The notes beneath the pieces were generated by a model. It searched no databases. It saw only the letters and a program-made list of their open reading frames with translations, and had not been told where the DNA came from. This document shows, one piece after another, positions 7,116-16,442 of a stretch of DNA of 64,000 bases (position 1 is its first letter; each line of letters begins with the position of its first letter). Source of the DNA: Solirubrobacter ginsenosidimutans (GTDB lineage Bacteria > Actinomycetota > Thermoleophilia > Solirubrobacterales > Solirubrobacteraceae); the NCBI RefSeq assembly GCF_027587205.1, contig NZ_JAPDOD010000003.1, forward strand, positions 248,001 through 312,000, given 5' to 3'. Position numbers and translations under genes: made by a program.

Positions 7116-10019
7116 TCAGCCGACGAGGCCGGCGGACTGACCGGTGGCCCGCGCGAAGCGGCCGCGGCGCGCGATCGCGTCCGTCGGCGAGGCGCGGCCG
7201 CCTTCGGCCAGCAGGGCCGCGAAGGCGTCCTCGCCGAGTGAGCTCCGGGCGCCTTCGAGGGCACGCTCCTGGATCACGGTCACCGACTTCCACGGCGGCG
7301 CGCCGATGCGCCGGTGGATCGCCGCGGAGGCGCCCGCCAACCGCACGGCGTCGACGAAGCTGCCGTCCAGCGCCGCCTGTGTCGAGAGCCCGGCCAGCGC
7401 CTCGGCGACGTTGAACTGATCGTCGACGTGGCGCGCGAGCGCGAGACAGTCGAGGAAGCCGAGCCGCGCGACCTCGCCGCTGCCGCGCGCGAGGTCCAGC
7501 CACGCGTTGCCGATCAGCGGTTCGACCAGCCGGCGGTCGTCGCCGAGCCGGCGACGGAGCTCCAGCGCCTCGCTCAGCAGGTGCTCGGAGCGATCCAGGC
7601 GCCCGTGCACCATGGCGTAGAACCCCTGCTCGCCGAGCGCGGACGCGACCCCGTACGGATCGTTCGCCACGCGGTAGAGCGTCAGCGCCTCGTCGGCCGT
7701 GTCCGCCGCGCGCTCCCAGCGACCCGCGCGCTCGTGCGCGCCCGCGAGCGCGAGCATCGTGTCCGCCAGCAGCCCCGGATCGCCCAGGCCGCGGGCGATC
7801 GCCACGGCGGCCTCGCACACGCCGCTCGCCAGCGGCGAGTCGATCAGCACCGCACGCCGGCCGAGCGCCGCCAGGACGCGGGCCACCAGCGCCACATCGC
7901 CCAGGTCCTGCCCGACCGTCAGCGCGTGCTCCAACGGCGCTTCGGCGTCGGCGAAGCGCGCCTGGGCGATCGCCAGCTGCCCGTCCCAGTACAGCCCGGC
8001 GGCCCGCCGCGGGCTCGGGTCCGGGTCGAAGGCCTCGAGCGCCTGCGCGAGCCACCCGCGCACCTCGGCCACGTGCGCGTCCCACGGCAAGGTGCGCGCG
8101 AAGGCGATCGCGATGCGCAGCGCGTCCTCGGCCTCGCCCGCGCGCAGTAGGCGCTCGAACGCCACCCGCAGGTTGCCGCGCTCGCGGGCCAGCCGCGCGA
8201 GCCACGCGCGCCGGTCCCCCTGCGCCGCCGCCTCGGCGGCGCGCTCCGCGTAGGCGAGGAAGTACGCGCTGTGGCGCGCCTCGACCGCCGACAGGTCGTC
8301 GACGTGCGCGGCCGCGTACTCGCGCACGGTTTCGAGCATCGCGAGCCGCGGCTGCGCGTCCTCGCCCACCTCCATCACGACGAGCGAGGTGACGTCCATG
8401 ATCGTCGCCAGCAGCGCTTCGGCCGGCTCCCCGGTCTCGCAGACCGCGTCGCAGGCGTCCAGCGACGCGCCGCCTTCGAAGACGCTGAGCTGCGCGAGCA
8501 ACGTCCGCTGCGCGGGTTCGAGCACCTCCCAGGACCATTCGAGCGTCGCGCGCAGCGAGCGCTGGCGCTCGGGCAGGTCGCGGGGACCGCCGCTGAGCAG
8601 GTCGAGCCGCTGCTCCAAACGCTCCAGCAGCGCGGGCAGCGGGAGCATGCGCGCGCGGTCGGCGGCCAGCTCGATCGCCAGCGGCAGCCCGTCCAGGCGC
8701 GCGCAGATGGCTTCGACCACGGCGTCGTCGGGAACCCAATCGGGCCGCGCCGCGGCGACGCGGGCCGTGAACAGCGCCGCGGCGTTGGAGCCGGCGAGCG
8801 GCTGCACCCAATAGGCGTGCTCGGCGGTCAGCCGCAGCGCCGCGCGGCTTGTGGCGAGCACGGTGAGATGGGGCACCGCCGCCAGGACCTCGGCGATCTG
8901 GCCGGCGTCCCCGAGGAAGCGCTCGACGCCGTCGAGGACCAGCAGCGCGCTGGCGCCGTGGGTGGCGCGGGCGACGCGCTCGCCGAGCTCCGGCGGGGTG
9001 TCGGCGACCACCCCGAGCGCAGCGGCCGCGGCGGTGACGAGCACGCCCTCGGACCCGCCCAGGTCGGCGTAGGCGACGCCGCCGGGGAAGCGCCCGCCGA
9101 CGGCCCGCGAGGCCTCCAGCGCCAGCCGCGTCTTGCCGACGCCGCCGGCGCCGACGAGGGTCACCAGCCGGACTTCCGGGCGCGCGAGCAGCGCGCCGAT
9201 CTCGGCCAGCTCGCCCTCGCGGCCGATGGTCGCGTTCGCCAGGGCGGGGAGCGGCGCGTCCAGCACCCCGGCCGGCGTCTCCGCCTCCAGCTCGGGGTCA
9301 TGGGCAAGGATCATCGCCTCCAGCCGGCGCAACTCGGGGCCTGGCTCGAGCCCGAGCTCGTCCAGCAGCCGCCGGCGCCCCTGGCGCATCACGTCCAGCG
9401 CGTCCGCCTGGCGGCCGGAGCGGTACAGGGCGAGGATCAGCTGCCCCCGCAGCCGCTTGCGCAGCGGGTGTTCGGCGACCAGCGTCTGGAGCTGGCCGAC
9501 GAGCTGCTCCGTCTGCCCGCGCGCGAGGTCGGCCGCGATCCGCTCCTCGATCGCTTCCAGCCGCAGCTCCTGCAGCCGCGCGATCTCGCCCTGCGCGAAC
9601 GCGTCGCCCGGCGCGTCGGCGAGCGCCGCGCCGCGCCACAGCGCCAACGCGGTCGAGAGCTGCTCGGCCGCGCGGGCCGGTTCCGAGCGCCCGGTGCGCG
9701 CGGCTTCCACCAGCGCCTCGAAACGGCGGCTGTCGATGCACTCGCGTTCGAGTTCGAGCGCGTAGCCGCCGGCGTCGCGGCGCACCGGCAGCTCGGCGCC
9801 GAGGCGGGCGATCTGGTCTTCCAGCGCCTGCTCCGGGGCTTCGGGGGGCTCGTCGCCCCAGACGGCCTCGACGAGCGCGCCGGCGGGCACGGGCTGCGGG
9901 GCGCGCAGCGCGAGTGCGACGACGAGCCGCCGCTGCGCGGCGCCCTCGATGCGCGTTGTGCCGTTCGGACCCACGATCTCCAGAGGGCCCAACAGCCTGA
10001 CGTCGATCCCGGTGTTCAT
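7116..10019 (-). CDS. AfsR/SARP-like regulator: BTAD, STAND ATPase and TPR
   Basis: 967 residues from ATG at 10019 (MNTGIDVRLLGPLEIV). The first ~100 residues are a winged-helix OmpR-type DNA-binding domain in the SARP style, followed by a bacterial transcriptional activation domain (BTAD, with LGLEPGPELRRLEAMIL). An NB-ARC/STAND ATPase follows, with P-loop VGAGGVGKTRLAL and Walker B ALLVLDGVE, then a winged-helix block and a long TPR-like helical C-terminus. AfsR-type proteins are ATP-switched activators, often fed by Ser/Thr kinase signals. It is the last gene of a three-gene minus-strand operon, 50 bases after the HD-GYP gene, so it may respond to the same membrane input. Target genes are unknown. 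Confidence 0.88.
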   Translation of the reverse strand: MNTGIDVRLLGPLEIVGPNGTTRIEGAAQRRLVVALALRAPQPVPAGALVEAVWGDEPPEAPEQALEDQIARLGAELPVRRDAGGYALELERECIDSRRFEALVEAARTGRSEPARAAEQLSTALALWRGAALADAPGDAFAQGEIARLQELRLEAIEERIAADLARGQTEQLVGQLQTLVAEHPLRKRLRGQLILALYRSGRQADALDVMRQGRRRLLDELGLEPGPELRRLEAMILAHDPELEAETPAGVLDAPLPALANATIGREGELAEIGALLARPEVRLVTLVGAGGVGKTRLALEASRAVGGRFPGGVAYADLGGSEGVLVTAAAAALGVVADTPPELGERVARATHGASALLVLDGVERFLGDAGQIAEVLAAVPHLTVLATSRAALRLTAEHAYWVQPLAGSNAAALFTARVAAARPDWVPDDAVVEAICARLDGLPLAIELAADRARMLPLPALLERLEQRLDLLSGGPRDLPERQRSLRATLEWSWEVLEPAQRTLLAQLSVFEGGASLDACDAVCETGEPAEALLATIMDVTSLVVMEVGEDAQPRLAMLETVREYAAAHVDDLSAVEARHSAYFLAYAERAAEAAAQGDRRAWLARLARERGNLRVAFERLLRAGEAEDALRIAIAFARTLPWDAHVAEVRGWLAQALEAFDPDPSPRRAAGLYWDGQLAIAQARFADAEAPLEHALTVGQDLGDVALVARVLAALGRRAVLIDSPLASGVCEAAVAIARGLGDPGLLADTMLALAGAHERAGRWERAADTADEALTLYRVANDPYGVASALGEQGFYAMVHGRLDRSEHLLSEALELRRRLGDDRRLVEPLIGNAWLDLARGSGEVARLGFLDCLALARHVDDQFNVAEALAGLSTQAALDGSFVDAVRLAGASAAIHRRIGAPPWKSVTVIQERALEGARSSLGEDAFAALLAEGGRASPTDAIARRGRFARATGQSAGLVG

Positions 10020-10069
10020 CGCTTGAACAGAGCGGACCGTACCGGGGGAAGGCGGCCCTGTCGACTCTC

Positions 10070-11803
10070 TCAGGAGCCGGGTGTCAGCGGGACGGGGTCG
10101 CGCCCGCCTTCGCGGTCGCGCCGGTCGAGCACGGCCAGCAGCGCATCGACGACACGTGGATCGAAGTGGGATCCGGCAGAGGCGATGATCTCCGCACGCG
10201 CCTCCGCGATCGTCCACGCCGACTTGTAGGGGCGCTCGTGCAGCAGCGCGTCGAACACGTCGCACACGGCGACGATCCGCCCCTCGAGCGGGATCGCCTC
10301 GCCGGCGAGCCGCTTCGGATAGCCGCTGCCGTCCCAGCGCTCGTGGTGGGTGCGCGCGACGACCTCCGCGGTCCGCAGCAGCCCCGAGTCGGAATCGGCG
10401 AGGAGCTCGGCGCCTTCGGAGACGTGGCGGCGCATGACCGCCATCTCGTCGTCGGTGAGGCGGCCCGGCTTGCGCAGGATGTCGTCCGGCACGCCGATCT
10501 TGCCCACGTCGTGCAGCACGCTCGCGTGGCGCAGCTGCTCGGCGGCGCTCGGTGAGAGGCCGAGCTCGAGCGCGACCTCGCGACAGAGCCGGCTGACCCG
10601 CTCGATGTGATCGCCGGTGTCGTCGTCGCGAAGCTCGGCCGCGCGGGCGAGCCGGCGCACCAGGTCCAGCTGGGTCTCGGCGAGCTCCGCGGTGCGCTCC
10701 AGGACGGCGAACTCGAGCTCGGCGTTGTAGCGCGTCACGCGCCCGCGGGCGGCGATCACGGCGGCGGCGCTGGCCAGCGCCGAGGCCGACAGCGCGGCAG
10801 CCAGGCCGACCACCGGCAGGGCGACCGGGATCACCGCCCCGCGGTCGAACGCCAGCTGCGCGAGGGCGACGTACACCGCCCCGGCCAGAAGGCCGGCGAA
10901 GACGCCCCGGACCGGGCCGAGCACCAGCACCAGCAGCGGGCCGACGGCGGCGAGCCCGAGCGTGAGCAGCAGCCGGACCCAGCCGGGAACGGGCTGCAGC
11001 GGGTTGTCCGCCAGCGCCGTCCAGATCCCGTTGGCCAGGATCTCCGGGCCGGACAGCATGGCCTCGCCGGGCGCGGACACGGGATGGACGTCCTGCAGCG
11101 CCGGAGCGGTCGCGCCGACGATGACGGTCCGCCCGCCCAGCTGTGCGGCCCCGACGCGCCCGCGCAGGACGTCGGCGAACGAGTAGGTGGGAATGGTGCC
11201 GGGCCCGCCACGGAAGTCGATCAGCGCCTTGCCGTCGTCGAAGCGATCGGCGGCCACCGGGTCGCCGAGCAGCCGCGCCGTCACGACCGGCACGGTCGCC
11301 AGGCCGGTGTCGTCGCGCCGGTAGCGCCGGATCATCCCGCCTTCCTCGTACGGGAACGTGCTCGCGGCGGCGACCGCGCCGCCCGCCTCGGCGAGGGACT
11401 GCTCGCCGCCGAGCACCCGGGTCCCGCCGTGGCCGTCGCTCTCCCCGGTCGCGAGGACGACGTGCTTCGTCCGGGCGACCGCGTCGTAGAGCGCGAGGTC
11501 GTCGTCCTCGCGGTCCGAAGGCTCGGTGAACTGGACGTCGTAGACGACCTGGCGGGCGCCGGCGGCGCGCAGGCGATCGAGCATCTGCGCGTGCACCGTG
11601 CGCCGGAAGGGCCAGCGGGTGTCGAGCTCGGAGAACGTCCGCTCGTCGATCGCCACGACCGCGAGCCCGTGGACCGCCTGCGTGCCGCGCACCGCGAAGC
11701 GCCCGTCGAGCGAGGACTGCTCGGTGCGGTCCAGCAGTGGTGACGCCGCGACTGCCGCCAGCAGGCCGAAACATCCGGCGAGCACGATCAGCCAGCGGGT
11801 CAT
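10070..11803 (-). CDS. CHASE2 sensor with HD-GYP cyclic-di-GMP phosphodiesterase domain
   Basis: 577 residues from ATG at 11803, chosen because it gives a signal-anchor (MTRWLIVLAGCFGLLAA) and overlaps the upstream stop by four bases (ATGA). The N-terminal ~270 residues are an extracytoplasmic CHASE2 sensor (VVAIDERTFSEL, RTVIVGATAPALQDVH), followed by three hydrophobic segments at about residues 295-370, a short coiled coil, and an HD-GYP domain with HDVGKIGVPDDIL, HHERWDGSGYP and AVCDVFDAL. All HD and GYP residues are present, so it should hydrolyse cyclic-di-GMP. The upstream partner is a secreted FecR-like protein; FecR-CHASE2 pairs are known in other bacteria. The ligand is unknown. Confidence 0.9.
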   Translation of the reverse strand: MTRWLIVLAGCFGLLAAVAASPLLDRTEQSSLDGRFAVRGTQAVHGLAVVAIDERTFSELDTRWPFRRTVHAQMLDRLRAAGARQVVYDVQFTEPSDREDDDLALYDAVARTKHVVLATGESDGHGGTRVLGGEQSLAEAGGAVAAASTFPYEEGGMIRRYRRDDTGLATVPVVTARLLGDPVAADRFDDGKALIDFRGGPGTIPTYSFADVLRGRVGAAQLGGRTVIVGATAPALQDVHPVSAPGEAMLSGPEILANGIWTALADNPLQPVPGWVRLLLTLGLAAVGPLLVLVLGPVRGVFAGLLAGAVYVALAQLAFDRGAVIPVALPVVGLAAALSASALASAAAVIAARGRVTRYNAELEFAVLERTAELAETQLDLVRRLARAAELRDDDTGDHIERVSRLCREVALELGLSPSAAEQLRHASVLHDVGKIGVPDDILRKPGRLTDDEMAVMRRHVSEGAELLADSDSGLLRTAEVVARTHHERWDGSGYPKRLAGEAIPLEGRIVAVCDVFDALLHERPYKSAWTIAEARAEIIASAGSHFDPRVVDALLAVLDRRDREGGRDPVPLTPGS

Positions 11804-13569
11804 CGCGGCGTGAAGCGCTCCTGCCCGGCCTTGAGGATCACCGCGAGCCCGCCCTTGGTGTCCCACACGCGAACCGAGCCCTCGGTGACACGGACGCGCG
11901 TCCCGGCGCAGGTGTCCTCGGTCAGCCAGCGCGTCCCGCGCACGGTCGCGACGCTGCTGCGGCCGTGCGTGCGGAAGCTGCCGCCCTTGTCGCTGCCCCA
12001 CACCCGGCGCTTGCGCGGCTTGGGCTTGCCGGCGGCGGAGACGTTTGCGCGCTTTCCGCAGGCCAGCGGGCCTGCGAGCGTCAGCTGGGTGATCCCGTTG
12101 CGCAGCTGGTTGACGCGGAACTTGCCCGAGTCAAAGCGCCCGGTCTGCGTCTTGCCGTCGGCCTTGGCGGAGAGCTGGACCCGGCCGTTGCTCGTGTTCA
12201 GGAGGGTCTGCATCGGCACGGTGGCGGTGCCGCTGAGCTTCGCATAGGCGCGCTGACCCGGAATCTTGAGTGAGACGGTGCCACTGATCACTTTGACCAC
12301 GACGGTCTTGCCCTCGACGGGCCCCGGCGTGGTCGTGGCGACGGGTGCCCGGCCGGGAAGCGTGATCGGGATGCTCGCCGTCGCGGCGGTGCCGGCCTCG
12401 TTGACCGCGGTCATCCGGACCTGCGTGGTCGTGCCCGGGGCGAGTCCTGCCAGCGCGAGCGAGACCGGCACGCTCGCCGTGGACGCGGGCACGCGGGTCG
12501 TGCCGAGCGCGCGCCACGTGCCGTCCGCATTCTGCGCCTCGGCACTGACGTCGGTGTCGAGGCCGTTCGGGCTCACCGTGGCGTCGATCGTGCCGGAGCC
12601 GCCCTGGAGGCTGTCGATCCGGGGCGGGACCGTCACGCGCACGAGGAAGGGCGCGCGGTCGAGGGTCATCCACATGTGGCCGTCGGCGCCCGCGGCGATG
12701 TCGACGCCGTTCGCCTCGCCCGTGGAGACGGTGCTGGTGGCGCCGCCCGGCTCGATCCGCGTCGCACCGCCGGGACCCGCCGCCCAGAGGGCGCCGTCGG
12801 GGCCCGCGCTCAGCGCCGTGGGCGCTGCCGCGGTCGCGATCGGCGGCGCGCCGAGCCGCGTGACGGCGCTCCCGACGGCGTACCACAGCGAGTCCAGCGG
12901 GCCGTTGGCCAGCGAGCTGGGGAGGGCGCCGACGCTCTGCCAGCTCAGCTCGCCCTTCGTGGTGATGCGCCCGAGGCCCTGCGCGCCGACGAACCAGAGC
13001 GCGCCGTCGGCGCCGGGCGTGATCGCGCGCGGGTCGCTGGTGCCGTCGAGGCCGTTCGTGAAGGGGGTGATCGCGCCGGTCGCGGGATTCAGGGAGACGA
13101 TGGCGTCGGGCTTGCCGGGGTCGCCGTCGAGCGTCATCCACAGGTTGCCGTCCGGCCCGCCGGTGAGCGACGTCGGCCGGCCGTCGGAGAGCGCGTAGCG
13201 GCCGACGACGCCGGCCGCCGTGATCCGCCCGAGCTCGTCGAGCCCACCGGACATCAGGAACCAGATCGTGCTCAGCGTGCCCTCGGGCGTCTGCGCCAGG
13301 CCGCGCGGTTGCCGGTTGGCGGTGAAGTTCGGGGTGACGCCACCGCGGTACTCCGAGACCGTGCCGTCGGCCGCGACGCGCGCCACGACTCCCGGATCGG
13401 CGGGCAACGCCACGTACATCGCGCCGCCGGCGCCGCGCACGACGGCCTCTCCGGCGCTCGAGAACCCCGGCACAGGGATCGTTCGCGGCGCCGCCGAGGC
13501 GCTGGAATAGCTGCTCAGCAGGATGGCCGCCGCGAGCAGCCAGGGGGATAGACGCACGACGGAGATCAT
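11800..13569 (-). CDS. Secreted NHL/Vgb-like propeller protein with C-terminal FecR-like domain
   Basis: 589 residues from ATG at 13569, which begins a clear signal peptide (MISVVRLSPWLLAAAILL, cut after ASA). Residues about 30-330 contain repeated propeller blades of the streptogramin-lyase/NHL kind (TPGADGALWFV, SLTGGPDGNLWMTL, IAAGADGHMWMTL). A fibronectin-III-like segment follows (SLALAGLAPGTTTQVRMTAVN). The basic C-terminus (SVATVRGTRWLTEDTC, VRVTEGSVRVWD, AVILKAGQ) matches a FecR-type domain. The stop overlaps the start of the CHASE2 gene, so the two are coupled and this exported protein may present a signal to the CHASE2 sensor. No lyase activity is implied by the propeller. Confidence 0.75.
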   Translation of the reverse strand: MISVVRLSPWLLAAAILLSSYSSASAAPRTIPVPGFSSAGEAVVRGAGGAMYVALPADPGVVARVAADGTVSEYRGGVTPNFTANRQPRGLAQTPEGTLSTIWFLMSGGLDELGRITAAGVVGRYALSDGRPTSLTGGPDGNLWMTLDGDPGKPDAIVSLNPATGAITPFTNGLDGTSDPRAITPGADGALWFVGAQGLGRITTKGELSWQSVGALPSSLANGPLDSLWYAVGSAVTRLGAPPIATAAAPTALSAGPDGALWAAGPGGATRIEPGGATSTVSTGEANGVDIAAGADGHMWMTLDRAPFLVRVTVPPRIDSLQGGSGTIDATVSPNGLDTDVSAEAQNADGTWRALGTTRVPASTASVPVSLALAGLAPGTTTQVRMTAVNEAGTAATASIPITLPGRAPVATTTPGPVEGKTVVVKVISGTVSLKIPGQRAYAKLSGTATVPMQTLLNTSNGRVQLSAKADGKTQTGRFDSGKFRVNQLRNGITQLTLAGPLACGKRANVSAAGKPKPRKRRVWGSDKGGSFRTHGRSSVATVRGTRWLTEDTCAGTRVRVTEGSVRVWDTKGGLAVILKAGQERFTPR

Positions 13570-13724
13570 CGGCGGGCGCAGGCGCGACTTGAGCGACGTG
13601 GCGCGTAGACGCTCATCTCCCTTCGCGCAGCCGCGAGAGGGATCTGCGGGGAGGATCCCCCGTCGTGCGCCACCTGGAAGGCGTCTCTGGGTTTCGTAAC
13701 CGAACTCCTCAGGAGGCACTCCAA

Positions 13725-14246
13725 ATGAAGTACGCATTTCCTCGCAGGTCCGGCGCCGTGTTGCTCGGCGCCCTGCTGGTGCTGGCGCTCGCGTTGATGA
13801 CGAGCGCGCGCGCGAACGCCGCCAACGTCCGTGTCGAGCTCGTCAACAAGCTCACGGGCGAAGTGCTCGTGCCGAAGGCATTCGGCGGCATCCCGAAGGG
13901 GAGCGTCGGCATGTCGTTCTCCGGCCCGCACCTGAAGTCGCACACGTGGGAGAAGGAGGCGTTCGGCAACGCCGCGATCTATCACCTCGGCAGCGACACC
14001 TCCAAGTGCCTGACGGGCTCCACCAGCTCCAACCTCGTGACGACGGAGCCGTGCAACCACGCGCAGAACCAGGTCTGGCAGCAGGGCCTTGGCTCAGCCG
14101 CGTTCCGCGAGCTGCGCAACATCAAGACCTCGCGCTCGCTCAACGCCCAGGACGCCAAGCAGAACGGCACGACGTTCTCGAAGCTCGCCGATCAGCAGTT
14201 CTTCACCGGCGCAAGCCGCATGCTCTGGCAGGTCCACGTCCTCTAG
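13725..14246 (+). CDS. Secreted protein with ricin-like beta-trefoil features
   Basis: 173 residues; ATG at 13725 lies 8 bases after a perfect AGGAGG, so the longer frame start at 13665 is rejected. A signal peptide (residues 1-32, GAVLLGALLVLALALM, cut near ANA) precedes a small domain with SKCLTGSTSSN, QNQVWQQ and the closing RMLWQVHVL. The spacing of Cys, QxW and final W resembles one to two blades of a ricin-B-type lectin trefoil, but the domain is short and divergent. It stands alone between a divergent operon and a DUF899 gene, with a hairpin just after its stop. A carbohydrate-binding role is a guess. Confidence 0.65.
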   Translation: MKYAFPRRSGAVLLGALLVLALALMTSARANAANVRVELVNKLTGEVLVPKAFGGIPKGSVGMSFSGPHLKSHTWEKEAFGNAAIYHLGSDTSKCLTGSTSSNLVTTEPCNHAQNQVWQQGLGSAAFRELRNIKTSRSLNAQDAKQNGTTFSKLADQQFFTGASRMLWQVHVL

Positions 14247-14258
14247 GCGGACCGCACC

Positions 14259-14287
14259 CCGCGGCGCGTCGTCATGGCGCGCCGCGG
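14259..14287 (+). terminator. Hairpin after the beta-trefoil gene
   Basis: A 10-bp perfect stem (CCGCGGCGCG with CGCGCCGCGG) with a 9-base loop begins 12 bases after the stop at 14246. There is no T-tract, as is common in high-GC actinobacteria. It probably ends the preceding transcript. Confidence 0.6.
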
Positions 14288-14347
14288 CCAGGCGAAGCGG
14301 GTACTTCGTTCTGGTACACCGAGGGTTGAACCAAAGGAGCGTTCGCC

Positions 14348-15067
14348 ATGAAGACCCCGCCGATCGTGTCCCCGCAGGAATGGCAGACCGCCAGTGAGGC
14401 CATGCTCGTCAAGGAGAAGGAGCTGACCCGCGCCCGCGACGCCCTTGCCGCCGAGCGGCGGCGGATGCCGTGGATGGCCGTCGAGAAGGACTACCGCTTC
14501 GAAGGGCCTGACGGACCCGCGAGCCTGGCGGACCTGTTCGACGGCCGCCGGCAGCTGATCGTCTACCGCGCTTTCTACGCGCCGGACGTCACCACGTACC
14601 CGGCGTCCGGCGGCTCCTATCCGGAGCGGGCCTGCGGCGGCTGTTCCTTCGGCGCCGACCAGGTCGCGCACCCGGCCCACCTCAACGCGCGTGACACGAC
14701 GCTCGTGTACGCCTCCCGTGCGCCCCAGTCCGAGATCGGGGGCCTCAAGCAGCGGATGGGCTGGGAGCTGATCCCGTGGTACACGCTCACCGACGACTTC
14801 GACAAGGACTTCGGCGTCGACGAGTGGCACGGCCACAACGCCTTCATCCGCGACGGCGACCGGATCTTCCGCACCTACTTCATCAACGCCCGCGGCGACG
14901 AGCAACTCGGCACGACGTGGAGCTTCCTCGACATCACCGCGCTCGGGCGCCAGGAGGCGTGGGAGGACTCACCCGAGGGCTATCCGCAGACGCCCGCGTA
15001 CGCGTGGTGGAACTACCACGACGCTTACGGCGAGGAGGCGTCTCGGTCAGTGGATCGCGTCGTGTGA
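14348..15067 (+). CDS. DUF899 family thioredoxin-like protein
   Basis: 239 residues; ATG follows AAGGAG with good spacing. The sequence matches the DUF899 family: N-terminal helix, then RRMPWMAVEKDYRF, SLADLFDGRRQLIVYRAF, the ACGGCSFGADQ motif where a thioredoxin CxxC would sit, and a C-terminal GTTWSFLDITALGRQE with WWNYHD. Members have a thioredoxin-like fold, but no reaction is established. Length is normal. The gene is monocistronic by position; its product should be cytoplasmic, as there is no signal peptide. Confidence 0.85.
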   Translation: MKTPPIVSPQEWQTASEAMLVKEKELTRARDALAAERRRMPWMAVEKDYRFEGPDGPASLADLFDGRRQLIVYRAFYAPDVTTYPASGGSYPERACGGCSFGADQVAHPAHLNARDTTLVYASRAPQSEIGGLKQRMGWELIPWYTLTDDFDKDFGVDEWHGHNAFIRDGDRIFRTYFINARGDEQLGTTWSFLDITALGRQEAWEDSPEGYPQTPAYAWWNYHDAYGEEASRSVDRVV

Positions 15068-15224
15068 GACGACCGCGAAGGGCAGCTCGCCACGGTCGAC
15101 ATCCGGTGCGAGCAGTTCGACCATCCCACCGTCGGGATCGGTCGCCAGCACGCTGATGTGGGTAGAAGGCGACGGTGGCGGCGTAGTCCGCCGTGAAGAT
15201 GGCGACATGATGGATCCCGCGCAT
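15047..15224 (-). pseudogene. Broken VOC (glyoxalase-fold) gene remnant
   Basis: Read on the minus strand from ATG at 15224, the first ~21 codons give MRGIHHVAIFTADYAATVAFY, the typical N-terminus of a VOC protein, here split as MRGIHHVAIF and TADYAATVAFY. In another frame the rest gives ISVLATDPDGGMVELL and a short tail ending at 15047, the typical C-terminal strand. The ~70 residues normally between them are missing and the frames no longer match, so an internal deletion with frameshift has destroyed the gene. It overlaps the 3' end of the DUF899 gene on the other strand. Confidence 0.7.
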
Positions 15225-15239
15225 GGCACCTAGCGTCTC

Positions 15240-16391
15240 ATGGCGCCGACCGTCATCACGCGCCGTGACGGTCGTCAAGATGGTGGCGTCGTGTTGGGCT
15301 ACGTCTACTCGCCGCTGGTGCTCGCCCACGACCCGCCGCCCCCGACGCTGCAGGTCGGGGGCAGGGACTTCACGCTGGGCAGCGCCAACGTCGCCGCGGC
15401 GCTGCTGACCGCCCAGGCGCACGAGCTGATCGAGCGCAGCGCCCTGAGCGGCGCGCTGGTGCGGATCGCTCCCGCGCCGGCGAGCGAGGCAGCGCTGCTC
15501 GCGGTCCACACCGCGGAGTACCTCGGCCGTCTGCGCGCCGCGTGCGACGGCGGCCCGTGGGACGGCGAGTACGCCCCGGTGACCGCGGCCACCTGGGACG
15601 CGGCGCGGCTGACCGTCGGCGGGGTGGTCGCCGCCGTCGATGCGGTCCTCGACGGCCGCGTGCCGCGGGCGCTGGTGCACGCCCGGCCGGCCGGACACCA
15701 CGCCGAGCCCGATCGGGCGATCGCGTCGACCTACCTGAACAACGTCGCGTGCGGGGTGGAGCACGCCCGGTCCCGCGGCGTCGAGCGCGTGGCGATCATC
15801 GACTGGGACGTGCACGTCGCCAACGGCGCCGAGCGGATCTTCTGGGACCGCGACGACGTGCTCGCGATCTCCCTGCACCAACAGGACTGGTACCCCGCGC
15901 ACGCCGGTGCGCTGCGCGCGACCGGAGGCTCCGGTGCGGAGGGAACCACGGTCAATATCCCGCTCCCGCCCGCGACCACCGACGCCGGATATCACCTCGC
16001 CGTGGACGAGATCGTCGCGCCGGTCGTGCGCGCGTTCCGGCCCGATCTGATCATGGTCGCGGCCGGCCAGGACGCATCGGTCTTCGACCCGACCGGCCGG
16101 ATGCTCGTCTCCGCCGGCGGCTTCCGGTCACTCGCCGCGCGCGTCGCCGATCTCGCCGACGAGCTCACCGGCGGGCGCCTCGTGGCCGGCACCGAAGGCG
16201 GCTACAGCCCGATCTACAACCCGTTCTGCCTGCTCGGCGTGCTCGAAGGGCTCTCGGGGGAGAGCGGGGGGATCGCCGACCCGTACGACGACGACGCCAC
16301 CGTGCTCGCCGCGCGCGGCCCGGCCGACGACCGCGTACGAGCCGCCATCGCCGCCGTGCGCGCCGCGCAGCCCCGCTGGTTCAAGCACTGA
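15240..16391 (+). CDS. Histone-deacetylase-superfamily amidohydrolase
   Basis: 383 residues; the ATG at 15240 is used, though a GTG or TTG near residues 16-18 (before LGYVYSPLVLAHD) could be the real start because similarity begins there. Hallmarks of the arginase/deacetylase fold: RPAGHHAEPDRA (catalytic His pair), IDWDVHVANG (zinc Asp and His), AAGQDASVFDP (second zinc Asp) and TEGGYS near the end. Prokaryotic members of this class II-like group act on acetylpolyamines or other small N-acetyl amides. The protein has no signal peptide. No polyamine genes are adjacent, so the substrate cannot be told. Confidence 0.85.
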   Translation: MAPTVITRRDGRQDGGVVLGYVYSPLVLAHDPPPPTLQVGGRDFTLGSANVAAALLTAQAHELIERSALSGALVRIAPAPASEAALLAVHTAEYLGRLRAACDGGPWDGEYAPVTAATWDAARLTVGGVVAAVDAVLDGRVPRALVHARPAGHHAEPDRAIASTYLNNVACGVEHARSRGVERVAIIDWDVHVANGAERIFWDRDDVLAISLHQQDWYPAHAGALRATGGSGAEGTTVNIPLPPATTDAGYHLAVDEIVAPVVRAFRPDLIMVAAGQDASVFDPTGRMLVSAGGFRSLAARVADLADELTGGRLVAGTEGGYSPIYNPFCLLGVLEGLSGESGGIADPYDDDATVLAARGPADDRVRAAIAAVRAAQPRWFKH

Positions 16392-16442
16392 CCGCCCGGC
16401 AGCGGATGTCACAGGACCTCGCGCCATCCGGTCCTGGAAGGC

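Noticed and set aside
7116..11774. Single 1552-codon open frame on the minus strand
   Set aside because: The frame happens to be open through the HD-GYP gene, but domain content shows two genes: the AfsR-like protein starts at 10019 and the CHASE2-HD-GYP gene uses another frame.
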